Assembly: GCA_014379665.1 (NCBI GenBank)
Contig: JACMLK010000048.1
Coordinates: 1 to 9,190, forward strand
Length of the DNA stretch: 9,190 nucleotides
Direction of reading: 5' to 3'
Source of the DNA: Saprospiraceae bacterium
Lineage (GTDB): Bacteria > Bacteroidota > Bacteroidia > Chitinophagales > Saprospiraceae
Under the pieces are notes generated by a model that saw only the letters and a program-made list of their open reading frames with translations, was not told where the DNA came from and made no database searches. The translations under genes and the position numbers were made by a program. Each line of letters starts with the position of its first letter. The stretch's first letter is position 1. Positions 1 through 6,117 of this stretch are shown piece after piece.

Positions 1-1362
1 GTACTGGAGAAAATCGGTCACTTTCTCGATGATGAAGTGCAACGGCTTTTCTCCTGGTTTAAACCTGAAGGATTTACCAATCAGGAGATTAACGGACTGA
101 TAGCTGATCACCTGGACGTTCAACGACTCTTACAACGTGCAAGCAGAAAATTCGACGGAGGATATGTCATGGCTGGTCTGATAGGTCATGGTGATGCTTT
201 TGTTTTGAGAGACCCGGCAGGTATCAGACCTGCTTTTTACTATCATGATGATGAAATAGTGGTAATGGCTTCCGAGCGTCCCGCGATACAGACAAGTCTG
301 AACATACGATACGATCAGGTAAAAGAACTTAAAAGAGGCCATGCACTTATTATCAAAAAAAACGGGAAAGTAACTGAAGAACTTTGTAAGGATCAGTTAG
401 AATCTACACCCTGTAGCTTTGAACGTATTTATTTTAGTAGAGGTACAGATCGGGATATATATCTGGAACGTAAAAAATTGGGAGAATTGCTTGTGAATAA
501 GGTCATGAATGCCATTAATTATGATATTGAAAATACTATTTTCTCATTTATACCCAATACCGCGGAAGTTGCTTTTTATGGTATGATCAAAGGTCTCGAA
601 AAAACCCTGAATGATATGAAACAGGATCAGATCAGAACGTTATCCACAAAAAATGAGCTGACTGATGAAAAACTAAGTGCTATCCTTGCGCAAAGTATTA
701 GGGTAGAAAAATTAGCGGTAAAAGATGAAAAACTGCGCACTTTTATTGCGGATGATTCTTCCAGAGGAGAGATGATTTCCCACGTATATGATGTGACGTA
801 TGGTATCGTAAAAAATGAAACGGATACATTGGTGCTCATAGATGATTCCATCGTGAGAGGGGCAACGCTAAGGGACAGCATTATTTATATTTTATCAACG
901 CTTCGTCCCAAAAAGATCATTATTGTCTCTTCGGCTCCACAAATCAGATATCCTGATTGTTATGGAATCGATATGAGTAAGATGAAAGAATTTGTAGCTT
1001 TCAGGGCTCTTGTGGAACTTTTGACACGGGATAACAAGTTACACATGATGAAGGAGGTCTATGACAAATGTAAAGAACAGGAAAAATTACCAATAGAACA
1101 AATGCAGAATCAGGTAAAAATCCTGTATGATCAATATACTGAAAATCAGATATCTGAAAAAATTTCCGAATTAGTCACGCCTGATAATATCCATCCTGAA
1201 ATACAGGTAATCTATCAAAGTATTGAAGATTTACATATAGCCTGTCCTGATAATAAGGGTGACTGGTATTTTTCAGGAAACTATCCTACACCAGGAGGAA
1301 TGCGGGTAGTCAACCGGGCTTTTATCAATTATATGGACGACAGTGATGAAAGGGCATATTGA
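1..1362 (+). CDS. PurF-like amidophosphoribosyltransferase paralogue, 5' truncated by window edge
   Basis: The reading frame is open from base 1 and ends with TGA at 1360-1362, so the true start lies outside; the GTG at 37 is internal. The visible 453 residues contain the end of the class II glutamine amidotransferase domain (RDPAGIRPAFYY at about 211-246, then ASERPAIQTSLN, matching the RDPxGIRPL and SE regions of PurF) and a phosphoribosyltransferase domain with the PRPP loop VLIDDSIVRGAT (about 832-867) and APQIRYPDCYGID (about 934-972). Canonical PurF makes phosphoribosylamine from PRPP and glutamine, the first step of purine synthesis. This copy differs: the final FSGNYPT (about 1270-1290) aligns with CFTGKYPT of Bacillus-type PurF, but the flanking iron-sulphur cysteines are Tyr and Gly. 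The segment before the PRPP loop is also divergent and lysine/glutamate-rich. I recall long PurF-like paralogues of roughly 600+ residues in Bacteroidota, so about a quarter is probably missing. Family assignment is strong; the exact reaction is not proven. The catalytic N-terminal Cys is not in view. Confidence 0.85.
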   Translation, partial: VLEKIGHFLDDEVQRLFSWFKPEGFTNQEINGLIADHLDVQRLLQRASRKFDGGYVMAGLIGHGDAFVLRDPAGIRPAFYYHDDEIVVMASERPAIQTSLNIRYDQVKELKRGHALIIKKNGKVTEELCKDQLESTPCSFERIYFSRGTDRDIYLERKKLGELLVNKVMNAINYDIENTIFSFIPNTAEVAFYGMIKGLEKTLNDMKQDQIRTLSTKNELTDEKLSAILAQSIRVEKLAVKDEKLRTFIADDSSRGEMISHVYDVTYGIVKNETDTLVLIDDSIVRGATLRDSIIYILSTLRPKKIIIVSSAPQIRYPDCYGIDMSKMKEFVAFRALVELLTRDNKLHMMKEVYDKCKEQEKLPIEQMQNQVKILYDQYTENQISEKISELVTPDNIHPEIQVIYQSIEDLHIACPDNKGDWYFSGNYPTPGGMRVVNRAFINYMDDSDERAY

Positions 1363-1404
1363 GCATATAAATACGGATGTCTTATTTTATTTAACCTTTT
1401 AATA

Positions 1405-2823
1405 ATGAAACAAAGTTATTGTTCATTGATCATACTTTGCCTGATCATTCCGGTATTTACTTTGCCGACGAAATCTCAGACATCGAATGGATATCAATCG
1501 CCAAAAGAAATCCGTATGTGGACAACTACCGCAGACAAAAAGGATCTTTTGACACCATCCGGTATAAATATAACCTATTGGGATGAGTTTATTCCTGTGA
1601 TCATTATCGATTCTGCTAAGTTATACCAACGCATGGATGGTTTTGGTTTTACATTGACAGGAGGGAGTGCATCACTGATCAACAAAATGGAAAATAGTGC
1701 AAAAGACTTATTATTAAAAGAGTTATTTTCAAAGTCGGACTCTGGTATTTCTGTTTCTTATCTTAGGATAAGTATGGGAGCCTCTGATCTGAGCCATGAT
1801 CTCTTTAGTTACGATGATCTTGATGAAGAAAGCGAGGATTTAAATCTTGCTCACTTCAGTTTATCTCACGATACGACAGATTTGATTCCGGTTTTGAAAA
1901 AAATAATTAAACTCAATCCAGATCTTAAAATCATGGCTTCTCCGTGGAGTCCGCCTTTGTGGATGAAGAGCAATAAAAATTCGGTAGGAGGCTATTTACT
2001 CCCTGAATATTATGAGGTATATGCCGCATATTTCGTGAAGTATATAGACGAAATGAAAAAAAATGGTATACCTATAGAAGCAGTCACCATTCAGAACGAA
2101 CCTCAACATGGTGGAAATAACCCAAGCATGCTCATGTCTGCTACGCAGCAGGCAGATTTTATTAAAAATCATTTAGGTCCTGGTTTTGAGCATGCAGGTA
2201 TTAAAACGAGCATAGTGATCTGGGATCATAACTGTGATCAATATCAGTATCCTTTATCCATACTCAATGATCCGCAGGCCAATAAATATGTTGATGGGTC
2301 TGCGTTTCATTTATATGCAGGGGATATAAGTGCACTTTCTTTGGTTCATGACGCCTTTCCCGATAAAAATATTTATTTCACAGAACAATGGACCGATGGA
2401 AACGGCACATTCGGGACAGATCTCAAATGGCACACCAGACACGTAGTCATTGGCTCAAGCCGGCACTGGAGTAAAGTAATACTCGAATGGAATCTGGCGA
2501 ATGATGCAACATATAACCCACATACTGAAGGAGGCTGTTCTTCATGTCAGGGAGCATTGACCATTGAAAATAATGTATATACCAGAAATGTGAGTTATTA
2601 TATTATTGGGCATATTTCCCGTTTTGTTCCTGCCGGATCAGTCAGGATTAGTTCATCTTTGATCGAATCCGTACCTAATGTTGCTTTTTTAACACCGACA
2701 GGGCAAAAAGTGTTATTAATGATGAATGAGGCCAAAGTTCCCAAACGCGTAAATGTCCGGCAAGGTAAACGGACATTTGTAACAGAAATGAAACCGGAAT
2801 CTGTCAATACTTTTGTTTGGTGA
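1405..2823 (+). CDS. Secreted glycoside hydrolase family 30 (glucosylceramidase / beta-1,6-glucanase-like)
   Basis: A complete 472-residue retaining beta-glycosidase of family GH30. Residues 1-25 form a signal peptide (Lys2, hydrophobic core about 7-20, likely cleavage near KSQ-TS), so the enzyme is exported. Family motifs in order: MDGFGFTLTGG (77-87), LRISMGASD (120-128), SPWSPPLWMK (179-188), TIQNEP (228-233) with the acid/base Glu232 and FTEQW (325-329) with the nucleophile Glu327; EWNLA (361-365) follows, then a short C-terminal beta-sandwich (about 400-472) typical of GH30. Length fits the family. It carries no T9SS tail and no lipobox in a plausible position. Family members act on glucosylceramide, beta-1,6-glucan or related beta-glucosides; the substrate cannot be settled by eye. 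The start at 1405 is preceded by A/T-rich DNA without a Shine-Dalgarno sequence, normal for Bacteroidota. It sits 42 bp after the PurF-like gene with no terminator or clear promoter between them, so co-transcription is possible although the functions are unrelated. Confidence 0.9.
   Translation: MKQSYCSLIILCLIIPVFTLPTKSQTSNGYQSPKEIRMWTTTADKKDLLTPSGINITYWDEFIPVIIIDSAKLYQRMDGFGFTLTGGSASLINKMENSAKDLLLKELFSKSDSGISVSYLRISMGASDLSHDLFSYDDLDEESEDLNLAHFSLSHDTTDLIPVLKKIIKLNPDLKIMASPWSPPLWMKSNKNSVGGYLLPEYYEVYAAYFVKYIDEMKKNGIPIEAVTIQNEPQHGGNNPSMLMSATQQADFIKNHLGPGFEHAGIKTSIVIWDHNCDQYQYPLSILNDPQANKYVDGSAFHLYAGDISALSLVHDAFPDKNIYFTEQWTDGNGTFGTDLKWHTRHVVIGSSRHWSKVILEWNLANDATYNPHTEGGCSSCQGALTIENNVYTRNVSYYIIGHISRFVPAGSVRISSSLIESVPNVAFLTPTGQKVLLMMNEAKVPKRVNVRQGKRTFVTEMKPESVNTFVW
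2751..2778 (+). repeat. Perfect 9-bp inverted repeat inside the 3' end of the GH30 gene
   Basis: AAATGTCCG (2751-2759) and CGGACATTT (2770-2778) are perfect reverse complements separated by 10 bases; two flanking G-T wobbles could extend an RNA stem. It ends about 43 bases before the stop codon and encodes part of the last beta strands of the enzyme. No T-run follows, so it does not look like an intrinsic terminator. An RNA hairpin acting on 3'-end stability is possible, chance is also possible. Confidence 0.5.
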
Positions 2824-2924
2824 GTTGAACAATATTATGGGAAGCAAAATGATACATGGGAAAAGGAAGGCTTCGAAATATTTTTACCGGATGGATAATA
2901 AGAAGATGTAAGTATGAACTTAAT

Positions 2925-2975
2925 ATTTGTCCGGGAATGGTAAAATAAATTACTTTTGTCGTCACAGGGACAAAT
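2925..2975. repeat. 8-bp inverted repeat flanking the predicted promoter (possible operator)
   Basis: ATTTGTCC (2925-2932) and GGACAAAT (2968-2975) are perfect reverse complements, with centres 43 bases apart (about four helical turns), bracketing the spacer and -7 box of the predicted promoter. A third partial copy, TTTGTC, lies at 2955-2960. Part of the similarity comes from the TTTG built into the promoter elements, so a regulator site is a hypothesis only. Confidence 0.35.
2926..2958 (+). promoter_or_regulatory. Bacteroidota-type promoter upstream of the M1 peptidase
   Basis: TTTG at 2926-2929 and TACTTTTG at 2951-2958 match the Bacteroidota sigma-factor consensus (TTTG near -33, TAnnTTTG near -7) with a 21-base spacer, within the 17-23 range known for the phylum. 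Transcription would start near 2965 and give a leader of roughly 105 bases before the ATG at 3072. The 248-bp gap 2824-3071 contains no gene; this element, the repeat around it and a second -7-like box at 3033-3040 are all that I see in it. Confidence 0.6.
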
Positions 2976-3032
2976 GAACACAGGATTTAATTTCAAATGA
3001 TCAGCATCAGTAATTATTCAGAATTAACACCA

Positions 3033-3040
3033 TATCTTTG
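3033..3040 (+). promoter_or_regulatory. Second -7-like box close to the M1 peptidase start
   Basis: TATCTTTG is an exact match to TAnnTTTG, 31 bases before the start codon, which would place a transcription start near 3046. No TTG lies at the expected distance upstream, so it is weaker than the promoter at 2926-2958 and may be an alternative start or chance. The same 8-mer precedes the EEP gene on the other strand. Confidence 0.35.
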
Positions 3041-3071
3041 AAGATTAATTAGTAACACAGAATAAAAATTT

Positions 3072-5024
3072 ATGACAATATTTAAAAGTTCTTCTTTCAT
3101 TTCTGTTTGGATCCTTGCATTTGTGCTTTTTTCCGACCAGCAACTATATGGACAGATTGATGAAGGTAGCTGTAATAAGGCACATGGTGCCAGACACCTG
3201 TTTAACCCATTGTTGAGGTCGAATCCACTTACCGATAAATATGATCTCAAATATTATCGTTTTGAATGGGACATTGACCCTGCAGTATATGCCATTAATG
3301 GTACAGCTACATCCTACTTCAAAGTATTGGCAGACGATTTTAATGAAATCAATTTTGATTTTGCAAGTCAGTTGACTGTCGATAGTATCATGTTTCATGG
3401 TCAGAAACTGACATTTAACCAATCTTCTACTTATAGTCTGAATATCACCTTACCCGGTATTTTAACCAATGGATCTATTGATAGTATTTCGATAACCTAT
3501 CACGGGGCACCGCCATCAGGTGGGTTTGGATCTTTTATTCAGAGTACTCATAAGGATGTACCTGCATTGTGGACATTGTCTGAACCATATGGAGCTCAGG
3601 ATTGGTGGCCTTGCAAGAATGGACTGGATGATAAAATAGACAGTATTGATGTGATCGTCAGGACAGATGCACAATACCGGGCAGCCAGTAATGGTAAGCT
3701 TGTAAGGGAATTGAATCTTCCTGACCAGAAAAAGTTGTATCATTGGAAACACAGGTATCCGATAGCCTCTTATCTTGTTGCTATTTCAGTGACAAATTAT
3801 ATAGCCTATATTGATGACGTATTGCTTAGTGATGGTACCATCATGCCGATGGTCAATTATGTGTATCCTGAAGATGAGGTTGCAGCCAGATTTGGTACAG
3901 CAGATAATGTAAGGGTGCTACAATATTATGACAGTCTTTTTGTAGACTATCCATTTAAGAATGAAAAATATGGTCACGCACAGTTTGGATGGGGAGGTGG
4001 CATGGAACACCAAACCATGAGTTTTGTAGTCAATTTTGGTTGGAGTTTGCTGGCTCATGAACTGGCTCACCAATGGTTTGGTGACATGGTGACTTGTGGT
4101 AGCTGGGTTGATATCTGGCTCAATGAGGGATTTGCGACTTATCTCGAAGGACTTTCAAAAGAGAGATTTCAGTCTGAAAATGATTGGAGAAACTGGAAAT
4201 CAGGTAAAATAAATTCAATCACCTCCAATGATAATGGCTCTGTTTGGGTAAATGACACCAGCACTGTCAACAGAATATTCAGTGGTAGGCTAAGTTATAA
4301 TAAAGGGTCTTATCTGGTTCACATGCTTCGTTGGAAGTTTGGTGACGAAGTTTTTTTCAGGGCATTGAGAAATTACCTTAATGATAAGGGTTTCGACTTT
4401 GCAAGAACCATTGATTTGCAGACCCATTTTGAAGCTGTATCAGGGGAGGACCTGGATGAATACTTTAATGATTGGTTCAGAGGACAGGGATATCCCACTT
4501 ATCAGGTGACATGGGATCAGGAACCTGAAAGATTGTTGATCAGCCTTGGCCAGACAACATCTAATCCTTCTGTTTCATTTTTTGAAATGCCCGTCCCCCT
4601 GCTGTTAAAAGGAGAAGGTAAAGAATTAAGTGTCAGACTGGAACATACGAACAATGGTCAATTGTTTACCATACAGCCCGGATTTGTTGTAGAGACTGTA
4701 GAATTTGATCCTGAATTATGGCTGGCTGCTAAAAGTGTGGTCACACAGGGAGATATCATATCCGGATCGGCAGATTACGAAAATTCTGTTATTAATGTAT
4801 ATCCAAATCCTGCTACAGATTTTATTTCCATTATTTCAGAAAATGAAGAAGTGAAGAATCGCATTTGGACCATGACGGATAGTCAGGGGAAAGTGGTTAA
4901 AAAAGGCGACCTTAACAAAAAGCAGCAACAGATCGCAATTTCTGAACTAAGTGCAGGAACATATAGATTAGTAATTCTGAAGGATGGAAAAATCCTGCAC
5001 AGTACAACCATTGTAAAAATTTAA
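3072..5024 (+). CDS. Secreted M1 family metallo-aminopeptidase with C-terminal T9SS sorting domain
   Basis: A complete 650-residue zinc aminopeptidase of family M1 (gluzincin), expected to remove N-terminal residues from peptides outside the cell. Residues 1-28 are a signal peptide. An N-terminal beta domain (about 58-240) is followed by the catalytic domain with the exopeptidase motif GGGMEH (308-313), the zinc site HELAH (329-333) with third ligand Glu352 in WLNEGFATY, and the likely transition-state Tyr409 just before KG (411-412). The usual large helical C-terminal domain of aminopeptidase N or ERAP enzymes is absent; a small beta region (about 475-555) leads to a T9SS type A sorting domain (about 570-650) with VYPNPATD (576-583), an SAGTYRLVI-like strand and a terminal Lys-Ile. 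This predicts export through the outer membrane by T9SS, with surface anchoring or release. In GGGMEH, His replaces the Asn of the classic GxMEN; I recall this variant in other Bacteroidota M1 enzymes. Only this start codon precedes the signal peptide. It has its own promoter candidates and converges with the EEP gene. Confidence 0.93.
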   Translation: MTIFKSSSFISVWILAFVLFSDQQLYGQIDEGSCNKAHGARHLFNPLLRSNPLTDKYDLKYYRFEWDIDPAVYAINGTATSYFKVLADDFNEINFDFASQLTVDSIMFHGQKLTFNQSSTYSLNITLPGILTNGSIDSISITYHGAPPSGGFGSFIQSTHKDVPALWTLSEPYGAQDWWPCKNGLDDKIDSIDVIVRTDAQYRAASNGKLVRELNLPDQKKLYHWKHRYPIASYLVAISVTNYIAYIDDVLLSDGTIMPMVNYVYPEDEVAARFGTADNVRVLQYYDSLFVDYPFKNEKYGHAQFGWGGGMEHQTMSFVVNFGWSLLAHELAHQWFGDMVTCGSWVDIWLNEGFATYLEGLSKERFQSENDWRNWKSGKINSITSNDNGSVWVNDTSTVNRIFSGRLSYNKGSYLVHMLRWKFGDEVFFRALRNYLNDKGFDFARTIDLQTHFEAVSGEDLDEYFNDWFRGQGYPTYQVTWDQEPERLLISLGQTTSNPSVSFFEMPVPLLLKGEGKELSVRLEHTNNGQLFTIQPGFVVETVEFDPELWLAAKSVVTQGDIISGSADYENSVINVYPNPATDFISIISENEEVKNRIWTMTDSQGKVVKKGDLNKKQQQIAISELSAGTYRLVILKDGKILHSTTIVKI

Positions 5025-5084
5025 GAAAATGTTTTTCTCTTCGCAATCATGAAAATATTTTAATGGATGGAGGATGAAAGCTCT

Positions 5085-5096
5085 GTTAAATTTAAC
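5085..5096. repeat. 12-bp AT-rich perfect palindrome in the convergent gap
   Basis: GTTAAATTTAAC is its own reverse complement. It lies in the 172-bp non-coding gap between the convergent peptidase and EEP genes. It may be part of 3'-end structure; AT-rich palindromes of this size also arise by chance. Confidence 0.35.
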
Positions 5097-5160
5097 GTAG
5101 GTTAGATCATCAAACCACTGAAATATAAATCAGTATGCTATTTTTAGGGCCATGGTTTCA

Positions 5161-5176
5161 TTATAAATATTTATAA
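5161..5176. repeat. 16-bp AT-only perfect palindrome in the convergent gap
   Basis: TTATAAATATTTATAA is its own reverse complement and is flanked by two direct copies of GGTTTCA (5154-5160 and 5182-5188). Lying between two gene ends, it could contribute to bidirectional termination or bind a protein; there is no GC-rich stem, so it is not a textbook terminator. Confidence 0.4.
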
Positions 5177-5200
5177 CCTCAGGTTTCACCCGTGGGTTAT
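5173..5200 (-). terminator. Weak hairpin at the 3' end of the EEP gene
   Basis: GGTTAT (reverse complement of 5173-5178) can pair with ATAACC (reverse complement of 5195-5200) across the EEP stop codon, and the 16-base loop contains a further ACCC/GGGT dyad. The stem is only 6 bp and no uridine run follows, so this is a weak candidate. It competes with the palindrome at 5161-5176, sharing four bases. Confidence 0.25.
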
Positions 5201-6057
5201 CTGGGCAAAAAATCCATAGTTCTGATCAAAACGGGCAAATGATCTGAAATAGGTCCCATATCAGGTCGTACATCGTCAATATGTGCATAATCTAATATTT
5301 CAACATCCTGCGTAAAAAAATAGTCAATTCTTCTGGTTACAGGATCCTTTGTGAAACCATTGAAAGTTCCTGACGGACCATAAAGTGGTTTTTGAGAAAT
5401 CTGCAACGCATCTTTTAATAAAATGGATAAGATCTCAATGGGTTTTTCATCAGGTTCACTATTAAAGTCTCCCATCAGAATCACGGGTAGATGTTCATGA
5501 TTCAGTACCTGTATCCATTCGAGTATCTGGTAAGCCGACTTTTCTCTTGCTATTTTGCCAACATGATCAAAATGAGTATTAAAAACAAAAAACTTTGCTT
5601 TTGTATCCATGTCTTCAAAAAGACCATAGGTGCATATTCTTGGTAATGCCGCGTCCCATCCTTTGTTGGGTTTATCATATATCTCCGATAGCCAGAAAGT
5701 GGACGTCTGAAGTACTACATATTTATGTCTGTCAAAAAAAATAGCACAGTATTCCCCTTTTTCAAACCCATTGTCTCTTCCGGCACCTATATATTGGTAT
5801 TTGTTCAAAGAACTATCAATGTATGTTACCTGGTTTAACAGACCTTCCTGTATGCCAAAGACAGACGGTTCATAATGATTGATGAGTGAGACGATTGCTC
5901 CTTTTCGGCTTTGCCAGTTGTTGATAGTGTCGCTTTTACCATCATAACGAATATTAAAAGTAAGAAAAGTAGGAGTAAAATGCTGAGCGTACGCCGTTGA
6001 ACTAATCGTTTCAACAAAAAAAATGAAAAATATATATTTGTAAGATAAAATTTTCAT
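5197..6057 (-). CDS. Exported endonuclease/exonuclease/phosphatase (EEP) family hydrolase
   Basis: A complete 286-residue protein of the EEP (DNase I / exonuclease III-like) superfamily, which cleaves phosphodiester or phosphomonoester bonds with divalent metal. Residues 1-25 are a signal peptide with cleavage after AYA (22-24), so it acts in the periplasm or outside. The catalytic set is intact: Asn35 in LTFNIRYDG, Glu71 in GIQEG, His162 in FNTHFDH, Asp197 and Asn199 in MGDFNSEPDE, Asp245 in RIDYFF, and Asp272-His273 in SDH. The region TFWLSE to GWDAALPR (120-140) is typical of a Bacteroidota EEP subgroup usually annotated only as a hydrolase. Substrates in the superfamily include nucleic acids, phosphoinositides, sphingomyelin and sugar phosphates; nothing here decides between them, and secretion makes nucleic-acid repair unlikely. 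It lies 60 bp after the glycosyltransferase gene on the same strand and has its own -7-like box in that gap, so it may be transcribed alone or by read-through. Confidence 0.9.
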   Translation of the reverse strand: MKILSYKYIFFIFFVETISSTAYAQHFTPTFLTFNIRYDGKSDTINNWQSRKGAIVSLINHYEPSVFGIQEGLLNQVTYIDSSLNKYQYIGAGRDNGFEKGEYCAIFFDRHKYVVLQTSTFWLSEIYDKPNKGWDAALPRICTYGLFEDMDTKAKFFVFNTHFDHVGKIAREKSAYQILEWIQVLNHEHLPVILMGDFNSEPDEKPIEILSILLKDALQISQKPLYGPSGTFNGFTKDPVTRRIDYFFTQDVEILDYAHIDDVRPDMGPISDHLPVLIRTMDFLPR

Positions 6058-6090
6058 GAAGCTAAATTAAAGTATTAATGGAGACTCATG

Positions 6091-6098
6091 CAAAGATA
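6091..6098 (-). promoter_or_regulatory. -7-like promoter box upstream of the EEP gene
   Basis: On the minus strand the sequence is TATCTTTG, an exact match to TAnnTTTG, 33 bases before the EEP ATG, predicting a start near 6085 and a leader under 30 bases. The nearest upstream TTG is only 12 bases away, shorter than the usual 17-23 spacer, so the -33 half is not convincing. It lies between the glycosyltransferase stop (6118) and the EEP start. Confidence 0.45.
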
Positions 6099-6117
6099 AA
6101 AAATTATGTACAACATA

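Noticed and set aside
37..39. GTG as the start of the PurF-like gene
   Set aside because: The frame stays open to base 1 with amidotransferase-like sequence, and the family needs a full N-terminal domain with a catalytic Cys; this is an internal Val codon.
1363..1404. Promoter or terminator between the PurF-like and GH30 genes
   Set aside because: The 42 bases are AT-rich but have no TAnnTTTG box and no stable inverted repeat.
3144..3752. Minus-strand open frames opposite the M1 peptidase gene
   Set aside because: The plus-strand frame has intact signal peptide and M1 domains; the antisense frames show no motifs and no plausible promoter.
5024..5038. AGAAAA-TGT-TTTTCT hairpin right after the peptidase stop codon as an intrinsic terminator
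   Set aside because: The stem is only 6 mostly A-T pairs with a 3-base loop and no following T-run; too weak to call.
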